From Osmia lignaria lignaria (lineage: Eukaryota > Arthropoda > Insecta > Hymenoptera > Megachilidae): a DNA stretch of 64,000 nucleotides. The stretch is taken from the NCBI RefSeq assembly GCF_051020975.1, contig NC_135040.1, positions 923,501 to 987,500 on the forward strand. Direction: 5' to 3'. The notes under the pieces are model-generated. The model saw only the letters and a list, made by a program, of their open reading frames with translations. It was not told the origin of the DNA and did no database searches. Positions 10,633 to 21,234 of this stretch are shown in pieces. Every line of letters starts with the position of its first letter. Positions within the stretch are counted from its first letter, which is position 1. The position numbers and the translations under genes are program-made.

Positions 10633-12395
10633 CTATGCTATGAAACGTATGAGTTTTGTATATGTAGATAACAAATTACTTGCTTTAAATGATGTGTCCT
10701 GAACATTTACCATATTTACAAGCGCACTCTTTATGATTTCGCTCTTTACTATATTTCCATCTACGTTCTCTTCTACCGAAAGCCAATAACTTTCATCCTT
10801 TCTGAGCCAACTCGGGCCTAGCCACCACTGCGATTCTAAAAGCTGCGACGGACTACAGCCTCGCGACGGCAAATCGGTCAGATTCAAATCGCTCGGAACG
10901 TATCTCCATCTATCTACGTCGCTTGACGATCTTATTTCTTTGACACGATTATAAACAAATGTACCCTACTGAATATCGCGTTTTAACCATGCTAGGACTG
11001 TAGTAGAATCAGACCAATATGTCACACTTTCTACGCGTCGAGTTAATGACTTGAGAATCTAATTAGTAAGTCTCACGGCTATCGTAGCCACCAACAAATT
11101 CAAGGCGAGGTATAGTCGCGTTCTTTGGCGCTATCCAGTTCTCTGATTCGACTCTTGCAAATATTACAGCGGCATATGTCGCTCCGCTCGCATCTCCGAA
11201 CGAATGAAGATTACCCTCTTCGATTCCTCGCAGCAATTCTATTTGTTTTAATAAAGGTAATTCATTCATCCACCGCATGAATTCATTGCTTCGCTTATCA
11301 TCAATTTTTTCATCCCAGTTCCTCCCTTCCAACCACAATCGCGTGAGCAAAATTCTCGGCTGCAAAGACACAGGGCAAGCAAAACCGATCGGATCGAATA
11401 CCTTATGTGCACCTGACAAAATACCTCTCTTCGTTAAGATCTTTGGCGACTCTAAATCTACTACCGTCGGGTTAATACTTATCGTATCTCTTTCTTTGTT
11501 CCACGAAATTCCGAGCACACGTGTAGATGTACTTTCCGAACAATTCCCTGAATTTTCCCATCCGCGTAAATCAAAACTGCCCGTAGCCATGATCGTTATG
11601 GCTTCCCGTATGAACAAATGCAGCTCTTCCATTGAATCAACACTCGTCACGCAATTATCTACATAGAAAGATTCCTTTAATTTCTGGACTGATTTTTCGG
11701 ACCATGGACATTTCTCATCGTTTTTCGCGAGTTTCAAGGCCTTCCCTAAATGTATCGTCAGTATTTTGGATAACAGAAAAGGGCTAGGAGAAAATCCAAA
11801 AACCACGCGGCAGTGTCTAAGAACCACTGTTCTTCCATCCACGTGCCACAGTACTCCAATCTGCAAAAACCCACCCTTTATGTCCGAAACAACTCCTATC
11901 CTTCTCTCGCGAAATCTATTCAACGACGACGGCACGAGCTCTATAAGATTGGGTCCTTTTTTAAGGCATTGATTAAGCGACGGATACCCCTTTCTATTAA
12001 CCGACGCGTCAAACACTAATCTAATCTACGTCGTACTGTTCAACTTTACAACCGGTCGATGCGGTAGGTAATGACACGCGGTTTCTATCACTTTCTTAGA
12101 AACCCTTTCAATTATATTTTCCGCGAGCTAATTCTTGAAAACATCGTTATAAGCGGAGAAGAGATTTTGTCTGTTTAATTTCTCGATCGTTATTGTCAAC
12201 CTGTGCTCTGCGATATCACGATTCTCAGACAAAAGCGAATGATCCTGTTTCCACGGAAGTCGAATCATGAACATACCGACCGTTCTCCTCGACCGTTGTT
12301 TTCCTTATAAAATTTCGCGTGCTTTCATTTCTGGTCATTTCACTCATCTTTTCTATTGGGTCATTAATACCTAGAATATCTAAACGCCATAATTC
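10633..12395 (-). pseudogene. BEL/Pao reverse transcriptase and RNase H
   Basis: The N-terminal RT linker region lies at 12395-12017, separated by frame breaks from the 317-codon frame at 12016-11063. That frame carries VFDASVNRKG-type text (here MFDASVNRKG), the first catalytic block SDIKGGFLQI, then VFGFSPSPFLL and the active-site block FYVDN at the place of YVDD. RNase H follows with HSFGDASGATYAAVIF, which keeps an aspartate. A separate frame at 10887-10633 gives the typical tail (LPSRGCSP, WWLGPSWL). Changing the second catalytic Asp of YVDD to Asn is expected to abolish polymerisation. It fits one G-to-A change. Frameshifts near 12016 and 11063 also break the reading frame. Confidence 0.9.
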
Positions 12396-12905
12396 TCATA
12401 CGTCCGCCTGCTGCACAAACATCGTCGTAAACATCGCAGCTGTATCGCGGTTCTCTCTCGATTGTTCGTTTAATTTTCCTATAACCGTCCATCCAAGAAG
12501 TGTTTCCATCGCAACGAGACCGTTGTCCATGTCATATTTTTCCCCAGTGAACAATTTTCCGGCAACGATCGCACCTATCAGAACTTGTATCGAATTTTGC
12601 TGACTGCCTATATCGGATAAAGTAATTTTCTTCTCGTGTAATTTATCAACCCACGCGTCTCCGGAAATGCACAGAATCGTTTCGCAAATCGTGTCTTTGC
12701 TTATTACCGAAAAATTACATGCGTAAGACTCATCAAGGCTTCTCATGCGAACCAGGAAAACGTCGTGTTTCTTTGTCTTTGACCTGACACCGCCGAACAA
12801 GGAATGTGCCACTTCAATTTCACCGTGAGGTACATAACCTATCTCTCTCGCAATATCAGCGCGAATATATGAACGTTGCGAAGCTGTGTCTATAATCGCT
12901 CTCAC
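12396..12905 (-). pseudogene. BEL/Pao aspartic protease (A17-like) region
   Basis: A 169-codon frame starts with RAIIDTASQRSYI, which corresponds to the catalytic D-(S/T)-G-S block of BEL/Pao protease. Here the third residue is Ala instead of Gly. It continues with IGAIVAGKLF, then a METLLGWTVIGK segment that matches the conserved LGW..G block preceding RT in this group. It lies between the zinc knuckle and RT, as expected. The frame is broken from both neighbours by stops. Confidence 0.8.
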
Positions 12906-13099
12906 CGTTTTTTCTCGCGAATCGGAATATACAATACTTTAACACGCAACGTTTGTAAGCAGACCTCGAGCGTCTTAGCAAACTGTTCTCGAGTTTCTTA
13001 GCATTTTCGTCAGGCTTATCCGGCGTTTTATCCTCTTTCGCAATAAAGTTTGGACAAAAAAGTAAAACATGTCGTCGGCTACACCAAGCGCACTTGACT

Positions 13100-13384
13100 C
13101 TAATACGACAGTTTTTTGAAATATGACCGCGTTTGATACAAATAAAACACGCGGTCTTTTCTATCTTTAAAACTCATTTTTCTCGCAATTTCGCAATCCG
13201 GACTTTCGTGCTTACCCCTACAAAATACACATGTCATCGGTCTCTCTTCTTTCGTGGTAAGCAGCACGCTTGCACTGGCAGGCTCCTTGGACAGCTCCGG
13301 TTTGTACTTCTGTTTTCTGCCTTCCTCTCCTTCCGAAGAAAGAAAGCCTTGTAGAGCCATGTCGATGCGCTCTTCATTTTCCAC
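13100..13384 (-). pseudogene. BEL/Pao gag zinc knuckle region
   Basis: A 94-codon frame holds a Cys/His cluster of form C-x2-C-x3-H-x4-C (CVFCRGKHESPDC), followed by a basic segment. This is the usual BEL/Pao nucleic-acid-binding knuckle between gag and protease. The residues before it (QKYKPELSKEP) are a low-complexity linker. A frame break at about 13390 separates it from the main gag frame, and 12906-13099 between it and the protease has no open frame. Confidence 0.75.
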
Positions 13385-13390
13385 TTCGAG

Positions 13391-14283
13391 CTACAGGAAC
13401 GTTAGAATCCTCGTAAGCCGATCCTTTGTTTCTCGTTCTTCGTTTGCGTTCGTTGCTTCCCGTTGTCCGTTGCGTTGCCAAGTACGCAACACCTCTTCTG
13501 GGAGGGACGACTCTACCAACGGAGATAACATCGCGTCACACTTGTCCGTCGCGATTCCCAGCGTCTCAAGCGCGCGTATGTAGGACTCTACTTTATCATA
13601 CAGGCTCGCAAGCGACGGTTTTTTGTTTCCTTTCACGGCGTTTTGAAGCACAAGACCCAAAAGTTCACCAAAGTCACGGTCAAAGCGATTTTTCAAACTC
13701 GTAACCGTCTTTTCATAATTTTCTTTCGTAGGCGGAAAACTATTCATCAATTCGCTGGCTTTTGACCCCGTAACTGTAGCCTGTAGAAGGCACTGAAATT
13801 TGTCTCCTCTGCTAATCGTCTGGTCGTTGTGAAGTTTCTTAAATTGGCTCCAAAAGGGAAGCCATTCTTTGACACTGCCATTGAACTTCGACAGCTCAAT
13901 CCTCGGGAACTTCAATATCTTTCTCTCGGTCCCGGAGGAGGCCCTGTGAGGCCGTTCTGAGGTGCCCAGAAGATCGGCCATTTTTAACTTGGCAGTCAGG
14001 AAAGTGTTGTACAAATCATCCGTCTCCATCTCCTTTGAAATTGTCTCGTCATCTAGGCCGGACTGAAATAATGCGCTATTAAACGCCACGTGACTCCCGT
14101 TCAGCTCCACCATCTTGGCTTCCAAAAGTTGGAACGCAACGTTTCTTTCTGCGTAGCCATGTTATCTTCCATTACTGCTACGAAAGCCGCATGTGCCTTC
14201 GTAAACAACATTTTATTAACTCTTCTAAAAAAAATGCGGTAAAAAAGGATAAAATAAACATTATTTATTTTTATAATCTTCAC
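13391..14283 (-). pseudogene. BEL/Pao gag (DUF1759-like)
   Basis: The 244-codon frame 14125-13391 contains the conserved gag core FPRIELSKFNGSVKEWLPFW and a downstream LLQATVTGSKASELMNSFP block typical of DUF1759 gag proteins. The tail (LPEEVLRTWQ) also fits. The first part continues upstream of 14125 in the same frame but meets a stop at about 14165. An overlapping frame (14283-14101, with MLFTKAHAAFVAVMEDN) probably holds the original N-terminus, so there is a frameshift near 14125-14165. Gag packages the element RNA into virus-like particles in the cytoplasm. This copy is broken. Confidence 0.8.
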
Positions 14284-14289
14284 TCTATA

Positions 14290-14772
14290 TTAAGAAATAT
14301 GTTTTTTTTTAAAGCGGTCATTTGACCAAGCACGGCAGGAATAGGTATACATGAAGAGTCGATTAAGCGTAGCAGTCTACAACTAATTATAAGAAAAATG
14401 ATAAAACATAAAGTAATACACCAACCTCTGGATGATTCAGAAAGTATTGTATGTAGTTAAGTATTTATGTCCGATGCTGACATCAGTAAATCACTGTAAA
14501 TCAGTAGCTGGTTATTGTAGAAAATCCACCCAAACATCTTAAAAAATAGTTAATAAGCAGTTTCAATTCACTAAAAAGTCAGTCACTTGGACCACTAAAG
14601 AAGCCATAACAAAAATTCCTATGGAAACATGATGTCACGAGATCCTAATTAGTGTGCAAAATCGGTGATACAAGATATGCATGTAGAGGAGCAACGTCAG
14701 TGCTCCAGGTAATTCTGCGCATGAACTAAAATCTACGAAATTCACAAGAATAGAGCCTGTTAATATTATAAA
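14290..14772. other. No gene seen; expected place of the BEL/Pao 5' LTR
   Basis: If the element were complete its 5' LTR would lie here. I see no block matching 8820-9560, no primer-binding site I can name, and no coding sequence. Confidence 0.5.
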
Positions 14773-15183
14773 TAGAGGTGTGCGAAAATCCGAAAATATG
14801 GGATCAGGTTGGGGCTGAGTCGAAATTCTTCAGTTCGGGTCGAGACAAATCAGAATTATTCGGGGTGGGTGGGGTCGAAAGTATAGATGTGCGAGAACTT
14901 GAAAATACGCGGATCAAGTTGGGAATTATTTTAGTTAGCTAGGAGTGAATTGGATACGGTTTTATGTGAAAGTTCTCGTATTGAGAGATATTCAACAAAG
15001 TTTGTTCCGAAACACCGTATTCCAAATTTCGGGAATCTCGATTCGATCCGAGTACCGGGTACCTGAAATTTACGAGTTCCCGGACATCTATACTTAAAAG
15101 AACCCGACCCGACCTGACTCGAACAATGCAGACCCGATTCGAGTATCGAGTACACGAAATTTTTGAGTTTTCGCATACCTCTA
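14773..15183. mobile_element. MITE with TAGAGGTGTGCGAA ends, self-nested
   Basis: The left end TAGAGGTGTGCGAAAATCCG and the right end (reverse complement TAGAGGTATGCGAAAACTCA) are inverted ends. Inside lies a second pair of the same type at 14884-15090. The body has GGGTCGGGTC-like and GAGTACCGGGTACCTG segments. No transposase. The superfamily is not resolved, and I do not see a clean 8-bp target duplication. Confidence 0.65.
14884..15090. mobile_element. Inner copy of the same MITE family
   Basis: TAGATGTGCGAGAACTTG on the left and TAGATGTCCGGGAACTCG (right end reversed) form the inner inverted ends, close in sequence to the outer pair at 14773-15183. Confidence 0.55.
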
Positions 15184-15994
15184 CTAATAACCATTTTGAA
15201 TTTCTGTTATCTATTATTTTTTAAACAGATATATTTGATATATTTGATACTCAATTTTATTGCACTTCCTTCTACTCTACAAGCATTTAACATAGACTGA
15301 TAAGTAAAGTTCCAAAAACTGTACAAAAAATTTGAATCTTCCCTATTGATTGTTTAAATAAATTACTTTTACAATTTCTGTTGTCACTATTCCAATATTT
15401 TTTGTTCTTCATCTTTTTAAGCGTTATTATCCAACACGTACATACATACATACTTCGTCTCCTAATATCCAATAAGTGATTTTATAGATTTTCCTGCCCG
15501 AAGTACGTATTTGAAAATTGGTTTTTTCTATAACCTTCAATTTTCGAGAAATTTAATTAAAAAAATATAACGAACGCCAAGTGGTCGTTTGAAACTCTCA
15601 CAGCGAGACAGTGGAGTAGGTGTGCGAACAGAAAACTGTTGGTGATCGCGAGGCAAATGTTGTACCTACTGTTCTCGAAAACAGAGGCTTTTAAAGCTAG
15701 GTGTCCCACTGCACGGATGGCTCAAATCGCCTAGTTCAAATACTTGTTCTTCTACGTTAACTCTCCTAGGACAGTGCTTTAAAACTTACGTTAAAAATAC
15801 CGTGCGAGGTATAAAATTATCCTACCCATTGGTACGCATTTCATGGCTGAAGACAAATTCCTACGTTGAAGACCATGTTTTATTCATTACATTTGTTATA
15901 AATGTTTTGTTGTGTGAATGTTCGGTACATATGTGTTGATTACGTTACCATTGGAGTAATTTCAACCTTCTGGGATAGGACAGGTCTCTTAGAA
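15184..15994. other. No gene seen
   Basis: AT-rich DNA with a short CATA microsatellite (about 15438-15454). No inverted repeat or coding signal that I can support. Confidence 0.5.
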
Positions 15995-16136
15995 ACTTTG
16001 GAATTTAGAAAGTTTAAAATGTTGGAATTTTGAAATTCTAATATTTTGAAATTTTAGAATTTTAGTATCTCAGAATTTTGAAATTTTGAAATTGTGAAGA
16101 TTTAGAATTTTGGAATCCTGAAATATAGAAAATCTA
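15995..16136. repeat. Low-complexity AATTTTGAAATT block
   Basis: Dense, degenerate GAATTTTG, GAAATTTT and TTTAGAATTT motifs with a period of about 8-11 bp, abutting the palindrome that begins at 16137. Confidence 0.6.
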
Positions 16137-16825
16137 ATGATTTTTAAATATGTTGTAAAATTCGATATTTTAAGCAATTCTTTTCCTCTAAGCTATATGT
16201 CGGATTCGATTAGTTTGCGAGATATTCGCGAAAAACTATGAGTACTACTGCATTGAATTTCGCCTGTATGTATACGTCCGCGGCTGTGTGTGCGTCGGCA
16301 AGCGACCCTCGCTTCTACATATATGTAGTGTTTCTGTCAACAGCACCACATGGCCCGACTACCATTCATATAACGGGTGAGCTTAAAATTAAATTTAACT
16401 AATTTCAATAATTTGTGTGGCCGGGCGCCTAAAGGTGACCGGAATATTAATATAGCCTAACCTAACCTAATCTGGACATGTAAGTAACAGTATTTTATTT
16501 TTCTGTTACTTATACGTGTAGGTTAGGTTAGGTTAGATTATAATAATATTCCAACCGCATTTGGGCGGTCGGCCACGCGAGTCAAATGTTATAATTTGAT
16601 TTTTCAGCTCACCCGTTGTATGATTAGGAACTGGACCACACGCTATTGCTTACAGAAGCGGTAGGCAAGAGAGCTGGCGCACACATGGCCACGGGCGCAT
16701 ACGTATAGGCAGAATTCGCTGTAGTAGTAACAATGTTTTCGCAAACTAATCGAGTCCGACATATAGCTTAGAGGAAAAAAGTTGCTTAAAATGACGAATT
16801 TTGCAACATATTTAAAAATCATCAA
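16137..16825. repeat. 690-bp palindromic element with telomere-like core
   Basis: The left arm starts ATGATTTTTAAATATGTTG and passes through CCTCTAAGCTATATGTCGGA and AACGGGTGAGCT. The right arm mirrors all of these: AGCTCACCCGTT (about 16607), TCCGACATATAGCTTAGAGG (about 16756), CAACATATTTAAAAATCAT (16803-16823). Arms of about 330 bp meet near 16480-16510. CCTAA is repeated three times at 16456-16470, and TTAGG-type repeats at 16519-16536 mirror it, flanking the centre. No open frame of interest. Confidence 0.85.
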
Positions 16826-16942
16826 AATCGGAGGGGGAGTAGCTCATCTACAAATTCACCTAGATTAGTGACAATTCACTTTTTTGAGAAAGGGCCAGTC
16901 CAGACTTTTCGTGCGTGCGTGGGGTGGGGGGCAGGTCCACCA

Positions 16943-19256
16943 TGGCACCTATTTACATGAAATGATCCCAAACCCGGAAATACAAAATATTATGAAACTT
17001 TGTGAGGAGAGGATATCCTCCTGATTAAAACGCAATTTTTTTGCTGCCCATTTTCAGGCTAAGGGGGTTAATCGCCCTTAAAATTTCGATCGTTTTTCGT
17101 ATTTTTTTTCTTTTTCTCTGAAACCGTTAAACATATCCAAAAGTTTCATAAGTGAAAGTTGTTAATATTAATGTAATAAAAAATTGTTTTAACAATTACA
17201 AAAAGTTATAAATAAAAAAGCATAAAAACTATTGAAAAGTTCTAAAACTTGTTGTGAAAATAGAAAATGGTGTGTTGTTTAAAGCGATATAATGTTTGAT
17301 TATCATTTGCTATTTTAAAGGAACAAAAGATATTCCTGAATATAATGATATGTTTCGTTTTTATTTTATTATTTGCAAACGGTAACTAATATAAAAAGGT
17401 CCTTAGAACAATAATTGTTGTTCTTGATCCCATCTATCATTTATGATTAAAAAAAAGAACACGGAATTACCGTTGTTTAAAAAAGCCAGGATGGTTACGT
17501 ATTATCTGTCACGTAGGTTTTGTGTTAATCTCTATCATGATGGAATTCTTCACAAAAAGTGTTTAAAGTACAAGAATTGTTTGCACCATGAACAACGTGT
17601 TATAGCATAGCTACTACATATGGAACAACGTGATGGATTCATAGAATCTTGTTGAGCAAAAGCAAAATCTACTGGATTTTCAAAGTTACTTGGTTTTTCT
17701 TCAATTTACCCACTTTTGTACCATGCATATGAAAACATATTGTGATATTTTGGTGGCGAGAGATGATTATGTACTAACGACTGAAGTTTAATAACATTAT
17801 TTCGAAGATGCAACTTAATGTTCACAGTTTTTTAATATTATGAGGTCGGATAATTTTCTGACAAAGTTCTTCCATATGCGGAAGCCATATACATCTAATG
17901 GCTGTATCAATCCTGTCTTTTTTCTTGGTATTGTGTAAACTTCCAAATGTTTATTTGACGGCACATTTTCTTTTATTGTTTCCGGACAGTGACCAGTCCA
18001 TGAGTCTATTAATAAGACATTTTTTGTTTCTGTATTGGATAAATATAGGTACATTAATTGACCATTAATTGAATATGTAATTCTTTTGTTAATTTTCCAG
18101 ATGTTGATGCCACCAAATAAACATTCCACGGTTTAAACAATGACTTTAGTACCTTTGGCCCGAAATTACCTCCTTGTTCCTTTAGAACAAGAAAGAGAGG
18201 AGAAAGTAATTTACCCGTAGCTGAAACTATAGGAAGTGTTGTGTAATTATGGGTTGTAACGGAAGTAGATTGGATAATAGTTTCTACAGTTTTTGATCCT
18301 CGCGTTGCTAAAGTACGACCAGAATGTAACTTTAAATTAAATCCACTTTCGTCAGCATTGAATACATTATCTGCTTCAATGTTTTCAATGTAAAGTTTTA
18401 CGCTATTAACAAAAGAGGAGGCAATTTCATCCAATTTAATAGAATCAATTTCATATGAACGGGTCATTATTCAAAACGTATTCTGAAATCTGTCTTATTT
18501 GTCTTATGTCTTGTCTTATTTTCGTTGCACTCTGAGTCCTCTATTTCTATTTATAATACAAAATTGATACTGGAGTATATAACAACACAGCTGGAAAAAG
18601 ATTACCCACCATGTGTATAGGTAACGGATAATTATTAAAATTATTTGCATTCAAGAGTAACTAATTTTAGTTAATGTAAATTACTACTACATACAACTAT
18701 TAAAAGAATATAACCTAAAAGTAATTGTTTATAATAATATTCAATCGTGTCAGTAAATATGAGCTTCTAATAAAAGAAAATAGTAGATGGGATCAAGAAC
18801 AACAATTATTGTTCTAAGGATTTTTTTATATTAGTTACCGTTTGCAAATAATAAAATAAAAACGAAACATATCATTATATTCAGGAATATCTTGTATTCC
18901 CTTAAAGTAGCAAATGATAATCAAACATTATATCGCTTTAAACAACATATCATTTTCTATTTTCATTACAAGTTTTAGAACTTTTCAATAGTTTTCATGC
19001 TTTTTTGTTTATAACTTTTTGTAATTGTTTCAACAGTTTTTTATTACATTAATATTAACAACTTTCGTTTCAGAGAAAAAGAGAAAAAGAAATGAAAAAC
19101 GACCGAAATTTTAAGGGCGATTTTCACCCCCTTAGACTGAAAACGCGCAGTAAAAAAAAGTTGCGTTTTGATCAGGGGGACATCGTCTACGTATCTACAA
19201 AATTTCATAATTTTTTGTATTTCCTGGTTCGGGATCATTCCTTGTTAATGACGCCA
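16943..19256 (-). mobile_element. pogo/Tigger-like DNA transposon with ~470-bp terminal inverted repeats
   Basis: The terminal inverted repeats are 16961-17436 and 18784-19239. They share AATGATCCC, TTTTAAGGGCGA-type text, AAAGTTGTTAATATTAATG, AAATGATAATCAAACATTATATCGC-type blocks and GATGGGATCAAGAACAACAA in opposite orientation. Weaker similarity (TGGC..GCCA) extends the ends to about 16943 and 19256. A broken DDE transposase lies between them on the minus strand. The long repeats are diverged, with many visible differences, so the copy is old. Confidence 0.8.
17815..18467 (-). pseudogene. pogo/Tigger-like DDE transposase, frameshifted and N-terminally truncated
   Basis: Two minus-strand frames (18467-18054 and 18129-17815) together cover the DDE_1-type catalytic region. 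The first Asp block is NADESGFN. It is followed by TLPIVSATGKLLSPLFLVLK. In the second frame come LLIDSWTGHCPE for the second Asp and GLIQPLDVYGFRIWK for the third, 37 residues further. The frame changes at about 18054-18129. The N-terminal helix-turn-helix DNA-binding domains that pogo-type transposases need are not visible in the 300 bp upstream. The protein would bind the element ends in the nucleus and cut and paste it. As it stands it cannot. Confidence 0.8.
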
Positions 19257-20870
19257 ATATACAGTTACATGCAATGATTTCTGAATTTTTTATCTCAGCC
19301 ACATGCAATTGTATTAACAGATGCTGCAAATTTAATATTCAATTCGGAATTGACAATCGGGGTATTTTAATTTGGAAAGACTTTAAATTTGTCAATATTT
19401 CCTAGTTTCATAAGGAATATTCTTCTACCAGCCAAAGTAGTTTATTTCCAATTGGGTTTTCTATCATCTATTTTATAATACTCATATTTTCATATTTTCA
19501 TTAATCAATGACAATGAGAAAAAGTGTAATCGGTTAAGATTATTTTTTCTCTGTATTGAATATAGCTCTTGTCAGTCTATCAGTTGTATCTGTTCCATCT
19601 GTTGTTTTATCATAGTATAAAACAATAATCCGACTATAAGTAATTCACTAATTTCCATCATCTGTCTATTCTACTGGTAAAAGAATTACGACGATATTTT
19701 TCTTTGGAACATAAAAAACTAAAGGCCAAGTGGAGTGATGATTCGTCCGTTTTGATATAAGACCAAGATAGGTTAATAATAGTAACAGTTAGAAGAAAGG
19801 AAGGAACAAAGATAAACAATTTACTTGAAAGATATTAATAGTCTTTGTATATGCGAATTCTAACAATATACACATTCACGCAATAAAGATGATGTATATG
19901 CAAACTAATTAGCAATTAGAACTTGCGCAAATTTTTCATAAACCCAAATGCGAATTTTAAGAAAGATGATTCTGTACGTCGTAAGAATTCGTATTCAGAG
20001 AGTTCATCACAATTTGTTAAGTTATGTTAAGTAAATATATTGTGGAGTACAGCCGGCATCGGCTGGGGGGGGTAGATTGGGCTCTCGTCTATGGCGGCAA
20101 ACACCCAAGGGCGCCTTACATTTCATTTTTTTAAACGTATAATAAAAAATGCGCCATCTTCGAATTGCAAAATTAGCATAGACGTGTTATTAAACAATTA
20201 GACCGGCGGGGTGGAGGGCTTTCACTTAGGGTGACAGATACGCTAAAGTCGGCCCTTGGTTCACCACGAAAACAGACTTGCTAATTTAACTTGACAACTT
20301 TGACTATGATATTTACCTGAAAACGACCCATTTTTATACCGTTTTGGATTAGATAGCTAGTACTGTCCAATCGACGTTGACCTATTCAAAGCGTATCAAG
20401 TTTTAAGACTCTAAATACTTACAATACCAAGCACTGTAGGCAGCCTTAGGGAAAATAGGGGAAAGAGTCCCACTACCCGGGAGTTAGTACGCATTATGCT
20501 TCGTTTGCACAAAACATTTTCATACTCGACGGCAACCAAATTTTCCCGGGTAAATGCTTACGAGTGGTGATGTTCCTTTCTCCTACACAAGTATCCACAT
20601 GCAAATTCACTTTCTCTGAAAGTGTAATTGAGTTCTTTTTTTATCTAGGTTAATTCTTCCCAACATGTTATTTAAATTAATTTTTACATAAAATATTTCC
20701 AGTGTTCTATTTAAAATATCTCATAAACCGTTGATTCTTTTTAAAATCACGAATAAGTTAAACGGTAATTGATAATTTCGTAGACAATTGAGAATCAAAA
20801 ATTTGTTCCCGTAGAATTAAATGCAGAATATTAGAAGTGAACAATTTTTCAACCTTCCAAACTTTCATTT
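19257..20870. other. No gene seen
   Basis: AT-rich DNA. A less AT-rich stretch at 20050-20260 (GCATCGGCTGGGGGG, GGCGGCAAACACCCAAGGGCG) has the look of a transposon end, but I cannot pair it with anything. No coding signal. Confidence 0.45.
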
Positions 20871-20878
20871 ACATAAAC

Positions 20879-21125
20879 CAGGCCTATCTAACTAGTATGT
20901 AGAAGCGAAAGAGCAACTACTCCCACTCTTACCGCTTCAGACTTCCCCCACCATCCAGTAGTGTCAGTAGTGGGGTAGCGGTTTCTAACAACTAGGACTA
21001 GGAATACGCGTCAAATATTGGAAGAGTCGGGAAACCCACTGGAAGAGTGGGGGGAGCAGAGCGCGAGCTGCGTGGTAGGGGAAAGAACCACGAGTGGCCC
21101 GCGGGCCGCAGGTTAGACAGGCTTG
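20879..21125. mobile_element. hAT MITE, 247 bp, with 8-bp target duplication
   Basis: The ends are CAGGCCTATCTAAC (left) and CAAGCCTGTCTAAC (right, reversed). They are flanked by ACATAAAC (20871-20878) and ACATAAAA (21126-21133), an 8-bp duplication with one change, the hallmark of hAT. The body holds a GTGGCCCGCGGGCCGC block near the right end and is GC-richer than its flanks. Two overlapping frames cross it without protein-like content. Confidence 0.8.
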
Positions 21126-21234
21126 ACATAAAACGTCCCTTGAAAAGATCACAATTAGAAAATGGAAAATTTTTTTATTCAAAAAATTGCTTTGGAATGT
21201 TAATAAATCTGCGAATTAAAGGGATATTACACTT

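Larger units (their letters stand above)
8800..14283 (-). mobile_element. BEL/Pao LTR retrotransposon, degenerate
   Basis: Protein remnants in the order gag, zinc knuckle, protease, RT, RNase H, integrase zinc domain and integrase C-terminal domain run on the minus strand from 14283 to 9574, which is the BEL/Pao order. The copy is dead: gag and pol are broken by frameshifts and stops, the RT YVDD motif is YVDN, and the integrase catalytic core is deleted. Sequence 3' of pol (about 8820-9560) has LTR-like character, but I find no matching 5' LTR beyond 14283. The element is therefore either 5'-truncated or its 5' LTR has diverged beyond recognition by eye. Confidence 0.85.

Noticed and set aside
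16456..16536. Possible internal telomere or chromosome end
   Set aside because: Only three repeats on each side, mirrored inside a palindromic element. Not a telomeric array.
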